Source: Lachnospiraceae bacterium (GTDB taxonomy: Bacteria > Bacillota > Clostridia > Lachnospirales > Lachnospiraceae). From it: a stretch of DNA of 43,298 bases. Positions 27,042-35,546 of this stretch are shown here, piece by piece. The stretch is from NCBI GenBank assembly GCA_009779895.1, contig WRBB01000027.1:1-43298 (forward strand), read 5' to 3'. The position numbers were made by a program, and so were the translations under genes. Under the pieces are notes generated by a model. That model saw only the letters and a list, made by a program, of their open reading frames with translations, had not been told where the DNA came from and ran no database searches. Each line of letters starts with the position of its first letter. Positions within the stretch are counted from its first letter, which is position 1.

Positions 27042-28334
27042 ATGAATTGTAACACACAAAACGCAAAAATTGCAGGAATTACAGAAGAATCTTTGATTAT
27101 TGGTGTTGATATCGGAAGTGAGATCCATTTTGCAAGAGCTTTTGACTGGAGAGGGTTTGAGTACTCAAAGAAGGCCTTCCAATTCAGTAACAGCGATGTG
27201 GGCTTCAATAACTTCCGCATATGGATGCATGATCTCCAAGTTAAACACCAGAAAACAGTTGTTATTCCGGGGATGGAGCCAACTGGACATTATTGGTTTA
27301 ACCTAGGAATCTTTCTGCAAGAGCAAGGCATAAAGCCTGTATTGGTCAATCCACATCATGTGAAGAAATCGAAAGAGCTTGATGATAACAACCCAACCAA
27401 GAATGACCGAAAGGATCCTAAAGTCATTGCAGGTTTGGTAAGTAGTGGTAGGTTTTCCTATCCTTATATACCAGAGGGGGTATACGCTGATTTGCGTATC
27501 ACATCAAATCTAAGATTTCAGGCTCAAAAGGAACTCAATCGGGTTTTAAATAGAATCGCTAGATGGCTTAGCATCTACTTCCCGGAGTATAAAGACGTTT
27601 ATGGGAAGAGAGATTCTATTAGTGGGATGATGATACTAAGGCAGGCATCATTGCCATCAGATATAGTTGCATTAGGCGTTGAAGGTGTTAACAAGATCTG
27701 GCGTGACGCAAAGTTAAGAGCTGTTGGTATAAAGAGGGCAACGATCCTAGTAGAAGCAGCTAAGCGCAGTGTGGGAAGTCGAGAAGGAGTTATCGCAGCC
27801 AGAATGGAAATAGTAACATTACTCGAGGACTACGAAACGTATAGTGCAAGAGTGAATGATTTATTACAGCTTATAGAAGATATGATTTCAGAGATTCCCC
27901 ATGTGGAGAAGTTGCTAGAAATCAAAGGAGTGGGCATGAAGACAGTATCCGGATTTATTGCTGAAGTGGGTGACATTAGTCGTTTTGATAACCCAAAGCA
28001 ATTACAGAAGTTGGCAGGACTTGCCATCGTCGAGAATAGTTCCGGTAAACATAAGGGGAAAACCAAGATTAGTAAACGCGGACGTAAGAGATTAAGATAT
28101 TTACTGTTTGAAGTTGCTATGTCTGTGGTTAGTAAGAACGATGAGTTTGGTACACTGCATTATTACTACACCAACCGAAGAGACAATCCTTTAAAGAAGA
28201 TACAGTCATTGATTGCGATTGCTTGTAAACTAATCAGAGTATTTTTTGTCATAATGACAAAGGGTATAAGCTATGATGGTGATAAGCTGTTAGCAGATAT
28301 AAAAAGACCTGCTATGCTAGCTACGGCAGTATAG
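27042..28334 (+). CDS. IS110-family transposase (DEDD recombinase)
   Basis: A 430-residue recombinase. The N-terminal RuvC-like DEDD domain is intact: Asp23 (GVDIGSE), Glu79 (PGMEPTG), Asp122 and Asp125 (KNDRKD). The C-terminal Transposase_20 domain has an HhH-like stretch (HVEKLLEIKGVGMKTVSGFIAEVG) and the catalytic-serine region NSSGKHKGKTKISKRG (Ser334 likely). A GAGAGG site precedes the ATG. Relatives insert site-specifically using an RNA encoded in the element's own non-coding end. No frameshift or missing motif was seen, so it may be active. Confidence 0.93.
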   Translation: MNCNTQNAKIAGITEESLIIGVDIGSEIHFARAFDWRGFEYSKKAFQFSNSDVGFNNFRIWMHDLQVKHQKTVVIPGMEPTGHYWFNLGIFLQEQGIKPVLVNPHHVKKSKELDDNNPTKNDRKDPKVIAGLVSSGRFSYPYIPEGVYADLRITSNLRFQAQKELNRVLNRIARWLSIYFPEYKDVYGKRDSISGMMILRQASLPSDIVALGVEGVNKIWRDAKLRAVGIKRATILVEAAKRSVGSREGVIAARMEIVTLLEDYETYSARVNDLLQLIEDMISEIPHVEKLLEIKGVGMKTVSGFIAEVGDISRFDNPKQLQKLAGLAIVENSSGKHKGKTKISKRGRKRLRYLLFEVAMSVVSKNDEFGTLHYYYTNRRDNPLKKIQSLIAIACKLIRVFFVIMTKGISYDGDKLLADIKRPAMLATAV

Positions 28335-28335
28335 A

Positions 28336-28545
28336 TGGCTAGTAAGTCAACCTCTTACTAGATGGTATCGGGCTTGGAATCGGCTATCAAGGGTGCGTAA
28401 GCACCGCAATAGCGGAAACCCTTGACATACGATTCCAGCCCCGATGTGTATCAGTCAAGAGGTTAAGCTGGAAAGTGCCATGTGGCACAGTTGTAACAAA
28501 GCAGTAGGAAAACGTCCGTTGGAAACAACGCTATTGCAGTTGCGA
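28336..28545 (+). ncRNA. candidate IS110 bridge/seek RNA
   Basis: Directly after the transposase stop lies a chain of strong stems. CTAGTAAG (28339-28346) pairs with CTTACTAG (28354-28361). A 16-position stem joins 28367-28382 with 28430-28445 (one mismatch, one wobble). Nested inside it TCAAGGGT (28387-28394) pairs with ACCCTTGA (28418-28425), enclosing two small hairpins, GTGC-GTAA-GCAC and CCGC-AATA-GCGG. Downstream are GTGCC/GGCAC (28475-28488) and CGTTG-GAAA-CAACG (28517-28530), the latter with a GNRA loop. The stems are seen directly. The role as target-choosing RNA is inferred from IS1111 relatives, which carry theirs in this position. Boundaries are approximate. Confidence 0.5.
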
Positions 28546-28786
28546 AGTTAGAGTTATTTATAAAGAATGAGCTAGTAGTTGGCAGGAATTTTTTCCATAG
28601 GGCGATGACCCTGTGTAGGAGCTGTGCTGACACCCTGGTTATGGATAGGCGGGACGAAGGAAGTTAGGGCCCACTCAATTGAGTTGGAGATCCAGGTAGA
28701 CATGGGAGGTTCGCTGCCGTAGAGGGAAGGGTTATACACAAGGCCATGCATAAATATGATGACGTCTTGTTAAGTATACCTACAAA
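28546..28786 (+). other. remainder of the IS right end, non-coding and structured
   Basis: No coding pattern is seen. Further stems are present: GGAA-TTTT-TTCC (28585-28596), CATAGGG (28596-28602) with CCCTGTG (28609-28615), and the palindrome ACTCAATTGAGT (28673-28684). It may be a second RNA domain or recombinase-binding DNA. The right inverted motifs lie at 28772-28786. Confidence 0.4.
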
Positions 28787-28909
28787 CCACTTTTTCAGTG
28801 CCAGATACTATGAAATACCCATAACAATGGTTCGTTCGACTGAGACTTATTAATAAAAAACCCAGTATTTATGGGAAATAATACTTGACTATATAGGGAG
28901 GGATATAGA

Positions 28910-29815
28910 TTGAGAAAGCAGATACTTTTCATACTGTGTTTATTATTGATATTTTCTCTTACTGGATGTGTCACCACCACTCGAGTAACAGAAGACTTTC
29001 TTGAAAAACACAGTGCCTTTTTAAATCATTCATTGGGTGAATATACACTTCTCGAAACAACTAGGGGAAGAGGTGGCGCAAGCATGGGCTTTTGGGCAAC
29101 CAGAGTAATATATCGAATTTGGCGACTGGAGTATACAGACCACAATGGAGAAACAAGAATTTTTAGGTTTACAAATCGAGGCCAACTGAGCGGGATGGAG
29201 TCTCATGTTATCGCCACCGCGCGGGAAATTGGGAACGATATGCTCAGAAGAGACATTGTATACAATTATTTTACACCAAAAGAATATAATTTTCGAAGCG
29301 TAGGATCTTGCTACGCAGAGCCTAATTTTCGTGATTTGGCTTATCGACCCGGAGAATATAATTTTGAATTACCAACATTGGTGGAAGTAAGAATGCGCCC
29401 ACCACAAGAAATCAACGATGTGCTTAGTGCAGAAAGCGGGTTACAGCTTTACTCTGTCACACCAAATAAGTTAATAACAGATTGGGGTTTTTCAGTAAGC
29501 GTTTATCTCTCTACCAGTGATTATGAAAACTATGTGGACCAAAGGGAGCGCTTTCATGCAATGACAAAAACGCTGGCAAATTATTTGGAGCTTGATGAAA
29601 TTAAGGTCAATTTTGCACTGCGCACCCTCCGTACGGTGCGCCTTGAAGATGGCAGAACTTCAACGCAAATCAACGAGAGAATATCAAGAGAACATTCAGA
29701 TGCAATCAGCTTTTCCGGGGTTTATAACAGAAAAACGGATACGTTTGAAGTGATGACACGGCAAGAACAGCAAGATGAACGACAGTCTGTATTGGAAGAT
29801 GAAGATGTTCTCTGA
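28910..29815 (+). CDS. hypothetical lipoprotein
   Basis: A 301-residue protein starting at a TTG, with GGGAGGG (28896-28902) 7 bases upstream. The signal peptide ends in a clear lipobox LTGC with Cys20. The mature part is mixed alpha/beta, with Tyr- and Arg-rich segments (YTLLETTRGRGGASMGFW, YRPGEYNFELPTLVEVRMRPP) and an acidic C terminus. I do not recognise a family. It lies just beyond the IS element and 22 bases before a second lipoprotein-like ORF, so the two may be an operon of surface proteins. Confidence 0.7.
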   Translation: MRKQILFILCLLLIFSLTGCVTTTRVTEDFLEKHSAFLNHSLGEYTLLETTRGRGGASMGFWATRVIYRIWRLEYTDHNGETRIFRFTNRGQLSGMESHVIATAREIGNDMLRRDIVYNYFTPKEYNFRSVGSCYAEPNFRDLAYRPGEYNFELPTLVEVRMRPPQEINDVLSAESGLQLYSVTPNKLITDWGFSVSVYLSTSDYENYVDQRERFHAMTKTLANYLELDEIKVNFALRTLRTVRLEDGRTSTQINERISREHSDAISFSGVYNRKTDTFEVMTRQEQQDERQSVLEDEDVL

Positions 29816-29837
29816 GAGGATGCCGGAAAGGAGTTGT

Positions 29838-30011
29838 ATGGATTTTCAAGAGAAAAAATCAGTTAAAGTATATGGGAAAACAGAATTTAAAATAATCACA
29901 ATATTTATTTTCGCAGTAACTTTTTTGACAGGATGTTCTCTACGTCCGGCAATTGACCTTTCTTCAATCTACCCTCTTATGGATGAACTTAATATCTCTA
30001 CATGGGATTAG
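29838..30011 (+). pseudogene. short lipoprotein gene, probably truncated by an in-frame stop
   Basis: A 57-residue product with a signal segment and lipobox FLTGCSLRP, after a GGAAAGGAG site 4 bases before the ATG. It ends at TAG 30009-30011. The same frame then stays open for 28 more sense codons, to a TAA at 30096-30098. The readable continuation suggests a recent nonsense mutation or the remnant of a longer lipoprotein. A genuine small lipoprotein cannot be excluded. Confidence 0.5.
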
Positions 30012-30142
30012 CTATCTCAAGGTTTTATGCCAAATAAGCAAATTCTAGAAATGCCTGAAACCTTTAAGTCCATATCAACAGCGTTGCATCTGCATTAATC
30101 GGACGAACGTTAATTATCCTGATTATCCAGTACAAAGTAGGC

Positions 30143-30160
30143 ATCCCCCGGAGGGGTTTT
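30143..30160 (+). terminator. weak terminator-like GC hairpin
   Basis: CCCC (30146-30149) and GGGG (30153-30156) form a very short stem with a 3-base loop followed by TTTT. It sits between the + strand lipoprotein remnant and the convergent JetD gene. The stem is only 4 bp, so confidence is low. Confidence 0.25.
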
Positions 30161-30163
30161 GCT

Positions 30164-31459
30164 TTATAGGAAATCCTTAGAAATCCTCCTTATCAACACA
30201 TCCAACAATCCCTCCTGATATACTTTTTTTCGTAATCTCAACATCTCTTTCGCCAAGTCTATTATTGCTGGATGGGCAATATTTTTCACTTTACTCTCCC
30301 AATTCACATCCTCTATCAGTATACCCAGGGAATTCACGTAGAGGTCAACATCCATAGCATACAGCTGAACATGATTCGGAAAAATACTTAATATTTTTTG
30401 TGCCATTCCTATACCATCTGGATCCATATCCCCCGCATAAAAAATCTCACAATCAAATGCCACCAATTTTCTCAACAAAACCCACACAGCATACCGAAAT
30501 TGCCCGTTCGTACACACAATTGGGATGCGTGGAAATCGGTCCATTAGAATAGAATACACCCCTGCGTTTTCCACAAGGAGCACCTTCTTTCCAACAGCAG
30601 GGTATATCTCGCGCATTTGCAAAAGTTCTTTCAAAGGAACATTCCATGAGCAACACTCATCGCAAGCAGCTTTCCACATAGCGCTGCTTCCCCTTTTATT
30701 ATCTGCCAAAAAACCACGGATAGCCACAAAATTCATAATATCATCACGCAATAGTTTGAAGTAACTCAGGATATTGGCCTGTTTCTCGACCTCAGAAAGA
30801 TTCTGACCCACACAAGATGGAGTACGCTCAAAATACATCGTACCCAGAATTCCATCATCTTCATTTTTTTCTGATATCAAGTTTTCCATTACCTGTAAGA
30901 GTAACTTACCAGTTTTCTCACTACTGTCAAACCCATGAGGATTGCCGGTGATTTGATAAGCAAATACCGGTAATCTGGTAAATTCAATTGGAAGATTATG
31001 TAATGCTTTCGCAACAACACTAAAGCAGGTTAAATCTTGGAGCTGTTGGCAAAACCATATCTCCCATTGACTGGAAGTAAGTCCATTTTGAAAGAGAATA
31101 TCAATATCTAAAACCAATTGAACGAACTTTTGAAATTGTATTTCTCGTTCTTGTTGCAAAACTGATTCTAGTTGCAAAGGATGACCTCGAAATGCCTCTA
31201 CAAACTCTACCAAGGATAATTTGAATCTACTCCGTCCCAAAGCCTCTTCCATTTGAGATATTTGAATAGACTTCATCTTATCCCATTTCACAGCACTAAT
31301 TCCTAAAAATAGCCTTAGCGGCTCGGTGTCTGCATGTTCAAACTTCTGAAATCCAATCGACTTTCCAAACTTGCCTTTCTTGTAATATCGATGTGCAAGT
31401 TCTTCTACCAGTATCATGAAAACTTCTTTTTGAAAGTAATTACTATCTCGTCGATCCAT
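30164..31459 (-). CDS. jetD: Wadjet type II nuclease subunit JetD (DUF3323/DUF2399, TOPRIM-like)
   Basis: A 431-residue subunit that cuts DNA when the Wadjet SMC complex has extruded a small circular plasmid. The N-terminal half is the family-specific helical region. The C-terminal part is TOPRIM-like, with Glu297 in VLLVENAGVYS and the acidic cluster DMDPDG (Asp344, Asp346, Asp348) as probable metal-binding residues. AAAGG lies 8 bases before the ATG. It is the last gene of the four-gene operon, 31 bases after JetC. The domain family is recognised from the DxDPDG pattern and gene order. Confidence 0.88.
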   Translation of the reverse strand: MDRRDSNYFQKEVFMILVEELAHRYYKKGKFGKSIGFQKFEHADTEPLRLFLGISAVKWDKMKSIQISQMEEALGRSRFKLSLVEFVEAFRGHPLQLESVLQQEREIQFQKFVQLVLDIDILFQNGLTSSQWEIWFCQQLQDLTCFSVVAKALHNLPIEFTRLPVFAYQITGNPHGFDSSEKTGKLLLQVMENLISEKNEDDGILGTMYFERTPSCVGQNLSEVEKQANILSYFKLLRDDIMNFVAIRGFLADNKRGSSAMWKAACDECCSWNVPLKELLQMREIYPAVGKKVLLVENAGVYSILMDRFPRIPIVCTNGQFRYAVWVLLRKLVAFDCEIFYAGDMDPDGIGMAQKILSIFPNHVQLYAMDVDLYVNSLGILIEDVNWESKVKNIAHPAIIDLAKEMLRLRKKVYQEGLLDVLIRRISKDFL

Positions 31460-31490
31460 TCCAAACGCCTTTCTTAAACCTGCATACTTA

Positions 31491-34400
31491 TCACAATGTC
31501 AACATCCGTGTCTTTACCTTCCCATCCCAATGATAAGCTATAGCAGTAACCAGATTCATGTTCTGAGGCCGAATTAACTCATAAGTCATCAAACCGGAGA
31601 CCGTTTCATATTCTCCATATAAGGCTTGAGAATTCATCACATAGTTGAAGCCCAATTGCTCACAGGCTTTAAATAACTCTGCGATATTTAAATCATCAAT
31701 TCCGGCAAAAGCTTCATCCAAAGTAATGACCTTAGGACAAGCATCCCCGGCATCTTGATAACGTGAATAAATTGCCGCAAACAATGGTAAATACATAGAA
31801 ATCGCCTTTTCCCCACCGGAAAATTGATTAAATTTCCGATCGGTCAATGGTTGATAAGCATATCCTTCATTGGCCTTTTTGTATCTCAGTTCAAAATCAA
31901 ACCAATCTCGATAATCCAACACTTCTGAAATGGCTTGAAATAAAGTTGTCAAGTTGTCATCATCATCCCGTAGCCTTTCTTGAGCAAACTGTACCTTACT
32001 TTGGAAATGTCGGGCAATGGTATCTCGGTCAGAATCAGACAGTATTTTTGAATCTTTACGCAATAATTCAACCAACTTGTTGGTACCTAAATCTTCTTCA
32101 CTCTGACTAGAAACACCGTTCCATTTTAGAGAAAGTGTTAATCCAGAGGAATTTCTCTGAGACTTGAGCAGATGATTCATTTGCTCCACCCACTTTTCAG
32201 CTTCTTCGATTTTGATACGCAGAATATTTCCCACAGATTCCAAAATAATACGTTTAAATAGGTCTTGCTCTTCCTTGGTTGACAATGTGGACAAGTCCGA
32301 CAGTTGAGTGGTAATCAGCCTTAACAGTTCGAAACAGCTGATTTTTTGTGTATCATAATCAAATACCGGTATGTCATGGTTATTGTAGCTTGCGAAAAGC
32401 TCAAATTGTTCCTGAGTCTCCGGGGGTAACTCCACCATCTGCTCAATGTTTCTTTGAGGTCGGTAGCTTGCCAGACGATCAAATAAAAACTGAAATTCTT
32501 GACCTTCCCGTTTCTTTATATCGGCCAATACTGCAGCATCCACCGTGCGCGCAATCGACTTGCTATATTCCCCAAGATCTTTGTCAACTTTTTGATATCG
32601 GTTGGCCTCCACATCGAACAGCTTATACCAAAGTCTCTCCTCAGCGACAACCTGCCCCATCTCCTCTTGGAACTTTTCTAACTGCTCTTGCGCACCGGCA
32701 GTTTGCTTGACAGTTTCCTCTTTCTGACTGCGCAGATCCACCAACTTGAGTTTTAGGTCTTTTTGTTCTTGCCGCGCGGTATTCAATCGACGTTTAAGTT
32801 GTTCTACGTCAGTCAACTTTTGCTGTGCTAAATTCTCTTCCAACAAAGCCTTTTCTTTTTCCAGATCCGCCTGATTGTCATTGACCAAAAGGAAAAAGTC
32901 GCTCTCCTCTTCAATTAAAATCCGTTCCTGTTCTTTATAAGTTGCTATGGTTTGCTGATATTGCTTAGCTGACTTATAAAAACCGTAAGCATCCCGAAGA
33001 TTATCTTTATAGTTATCGGCAAAACCAATTGCATTTTCATAACAATCTGTTGAGACCTTTAGACCATCATTTTTTACTTGCAATTGAACCTGAAGTTTCA
33101 GTTCCTGATATTTTTGCTTTTCTCCATTAACAGTCGATTGTTTCTGTATCAATCGTGTATTCGCTTTGTCCGCCACGCCGACTAAATCACGTATTTCTCG
33201 CTTCGCTTGGTAAACCTCGGTCCCTAATGGACGTTGGTTATAGTAGGATTGAATTGCTTTTGCACTTTCCTGGTTGGCTTGTATCTGTTGATTCACCTCA
33301 TCCATTTTTCCTTGGATTATTTTGACTTGGCCTTTCAACTCCTGAATCATCCGTTGTCGATATGCTTCTTGGCTTTTTGCACCAATAAAGGAGGCATGGT
33401 AATCCTGTGCCCGCTCTCCCTTTAAATTTGCAATCTCATAGGAACCGTCCAGGTAAATGGTGGGATGATCTGACATTCGTTCATCCACCATGATAGTCCG
33501 TAATATTCCATTTACCAATTCGACATAAGAAGTATCTAACTGGCCGTCTACTTTCAAATAATCCGCTAACGTATTTCCCATGATCTGAGGATTGGCTGTC
33601 ACTTGAACATCGTCCTCTAGGGTTAATCCGGAGGGAGATACCAATGCATCCAAAATTCCCGCAACATCTAATGCCCCTTCAATATCATCTTTCATCTGGT
33701 CAGACACATGAGGTAAGAAATCAATACACTGGTAAAAAACCTGATATGATTGTATCGGGTTATTGTGCTGTCTATTTTTTAAACGATTTGCTTTTCGAAA
33801 TGGTTCCGGGGTCTTCTTATTTTTCCATTCTTCCATATCCCGTACGAGATTTGATTTTTCGCCCTCTAGCTGTTCCAACTTTCCCTTAAGACCAGAACGA
33901 GCGAAATCCAAATCACCTAAGGCTTCATTTTTTGCTGTTGTAAATGGCTCTATCACTCGGTCTTCATCAATTTCCGCGTTCAATAAACTGTTTACATTAG
34001 CAATTAACTGCCCATAATTTTTTTCGCCAATATAAAAAGGTGCCTGATGATACCAACTGTCATACGTAGCCTTCCAAGTCTCTATTTCGACACTTAATGT
34101 TTGCTGCCAGTGAGCTTGGTCTCTGAGATACCCGTCCAGCTCCTGCTGAATGTCCCCTGCCTCTTTTTCCAATGTCTGTATTTTGCTCATAAGTACTTCA
34201 ATCTGCTTCAGTTGTTCATGTACCTTTCGAAAATGACTCTTTCGTTCTTCTGCTTTTCCCTTCCAGTAATCAATTTCAGTCCCTACTATCTCTGTTTTCA
34301 GTTTTTCACTATAGGCTTGATCCAATTGATGCATTTGCAACACATCCAAATATTGTTGATTATCATCTATGGTATCCAACAGGTTTCGACGTTGTTCCTG

Positions 34401-35546
34401 AAAAAGTATTTCGTTTTCTTCCACTTGGATTTTATAGTTCTCCATCTGTTTTTGCTTTGACTCTAAGCGCTTTTGATTGGATTTCAAATCTACAGAAAGT
34501 TTTTCAATCCGTTCTTTCAGCTCTTGACCCTTTTGAACCAAATTGAAGCCCTCGCTAGCACTTAAATCTATAATAATCTCCGATAGCACTTCACTGCGAG
34601 ACTCCCCTTGAGCAATCTCTTCTTCCCACACTTTTACTTGAGATAGATTCGTGTCAATTTTCTCGGATAACTCAGAGCACCTGCCTTCATTAATTCTTTT
34701 TTCTTTTTTTAGCATAAGCCACTTTTTAGCAATTTGCCCAGTATACTCCTGATGCCATTTCAAGTAAAGATTAGAAAACCGAGTTAATTCGTCGATTTCA
34801 TTTTGCAATGTCCCCAGACGCTCTCGGTAACCATCCAGCTGTTCAATGGTTTTGGATAAAGTATATAAATCATCCTCTTTCAACTTAGGAAGCGAATCCC
34901 TAAGTATGCTATAAATCACACTAGGCCGAAACTCCTTGGATAATTTAGGGCTTCTTAAATTCATCATCAGATTGATGAGTCCTTCAAACTGCTCCACACT
35001 CTCAAAGCCAAAGAAATTGCTGTTAACATATGCTTTGTACTCTCTTTGTTGTTCGAAAACCCGCCCTTTTCCTATCATACGATTTTTAAGAACCATCTTA
35101 GTAAAAGGATTCATTTCATCTTTTCGGGGGCTGTCAAACAGTTCAAAATCAATGCCGATACGTGAGTTGTCTTCAATGGCAAAAAACCACTTGTTCAGCC
35201 TTTCACCACGTCTTGCCCGCATCCCAATCCCAACAGTATGATATTCCTCACGATTTTCTTTTTTGAACTCACAGAATAAATAGCCAGTGCCCTCATCACG
35301 GTCTGATACACCCTTCTCACCTAACAAGTAGTCTTCCATGGTCCGGTCTCGTGAACCAAAGGAATCTAAACGGTAGGCACTGGTTATCCCATCAAAAAGC
35401 ACCGGAAAAAGACTCTGCATGGTCAATGATTTTCCCGAACCATTGGATCCACGCAAAAGCATTTTCCCATCTGCCAACTGAAAGATTTGATTTTGATAAT
35501 ACCAAAAATTAAGCAACCCTACCCGATTTATTTGCCATCTATCCAT
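31491..35546 (-). CDS. jetC: Wadjet type II SMC-like ATPase JetC
   Basis: A 1351-residue MukB/SbcC-like SMC protein, the DNA-extruding motor of Wadjet. Walker A is GSNGSGKS (residues 33-40). The C terminus has the signature FSGGEKA (about 1242-1248) and Walker B VITLDEAFAGID (about 1273-1284). Between them run long Glu/Lys/Gln-rich coiled coils interrupted by a hinge-like region around 560-720. Length matches TIGR02680-type proteins. Its ATG shares one base with the JetB stop (TAATG), indicating coupling. Both ATPase halves appear intact. Confidence 0.93.
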   Translation of the reverse strand: MDRWQINRVGLLNFWYYQNQIFQLADGKMLLRGSNGSGKSLTMQSLFPVLFDGITSAYRLDSFGSRDRTMEDYLLGEKGVSDRDEGTGYLFCEFKKENREEYHTVGIGMRARRGERLNKWFFAIEDNSRIGIDFELFDSPRKDEMNPFTKMVLKNRMIGKGRVFEQQREYKAYVNSNFFGFESVEQFEGLINLMMNLRSPKLSKEFRPSVIYSILRDSLPKLKEDDLYTLSKTIEQLDGYRERLGTLQNEIDELTRFSNLYLKWHQEYTGQIAKKWLMLKKEKRINEGRCSELSEKIDTNLSQVKVWEEEIAQGESRSEVLSEIIIDLSASEGFNLVQKGQELKERIEKLSVDLKSNQKRLESKQKQMENYKIQVEENEILFQEQRRNLLDTIDDNQQYLDVLQMHQLDQAYSEKLKTEIVGTEIDYWKGKAEERKSHFRKVHEQLKQIEVLMSKIQTLEKEAGDIQQELDGYLRDQAHWQQTLSVEIETWKATYDSWYHQAPFYIGEKNYGQLIANVNSLLNAEIDEDRVIEPFTTAKNEALGDLDFARSGLKGKLEQLEGEKSNLVRDMEEWKNKKTPEPFRKANRLKNRQHNNPIQSYQVFYQCIDFLPHVSDQMKDDIEGALDVAGILDALVSPSGLTLEDDVQVTANPQIMGNTLADYLKVDGQLDTSYVELVNGILRTIMVDERMSDHPTIYLDGSYEIANLKGERAQDYHASFIGAKSQEAYRQRMIQELKGQVKIIQGKMDEVNQQIQANQESAKAIQSYYNQRPLGTEVYQAKREIRDLVGVADKANTRLIQKQSTVNGEKQKYQELKLQVQLQVKNDGLKVSTDCYENAIGFADNYKDNLRDAYGFYKSAKQYQQTIATYKEQERILIEEESDFFLLVNDNQADLEKEKALLEENLAQQKLTDVEQLKRRLNTARQEQKDLKLKLVDLRSQKEETVKQTAGAQEQLEKFQEEMGQVVAEERLWYKLFDVEANRYQKVDKDLGEYSKSIARTVDAAVLADIKKREGQEFQFLFDRLASYRPQRNIEQMVELPPETQEQFELFASYNNHDIPVFDYDTQKISCFELLRLITTQLSDLSTLSTKEEQDLFKRIILESVGNILRIKIEEAEKWVEQMNHLLKSQRNSSGLTLSLKWNGVSSQSEEDLGTNKLVELLRKDSKILSDSDRDTIARHFQSKVQFAQERLRDDDDNLTTLFQAISEVLDYRDWFDFELRYKKANEGYAYQPLTDRKFNQFSGGEKAISMYLPLFAAIYSRYQDAGDACPKVITLDEAFAGIDDLNIAELFKACEQLGFNYVMNSQALYGEYETVSGLMTYELIRPQNMNLVTAIAYHWDGKVKTRMLTL

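Larger units (their letters stand above)
26904..28786 (+). mobile_element. IS110-family insertion sequence (IS1111-like arrangement)
   Basis: It contains a complete DEDD transposase gene (27042-28334), a 138-base left non-coding end and about 450 bases of right non-coding sequence with strong RNA structure. Probable terminal or subterminal inverted sequences: TTTGTAGG (26904-26911) against CCTACAAA (28779-28786), and GTATACTT (26920-26927) against AAGTATAC (28772-28779). In the right end the two motifs touch; in the left they are separated by 8 bases. Subterminal repeats and a long 3' non-coding end fit the IS1111 subgroup. The exact ends are uncertain to several bases. Confidence 0.6.

Noticed and set aside
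28391-28740. Group II intron remnant (GTGCG start, many stems, GNRA loop).
   Set aside because: No domain V hairpin sequence, no reverse transcriptase, and the stems start directly after an IS110 transposase, which explains the region better.
28885-28905. TTGACT plus TATAGG as a promoter for the lipoprotein gene.
   Set aside because: The spacing is only a few bases, so it cannot be a normal -35/-10 pair.
31491-35546. SbcC/Rad50 or MukB repair/condensation locus.
   Set aside because: The partner genes are of JetA, JetB and JetD type and not SbcD, MukE or MukF, so Wadjet fits better.
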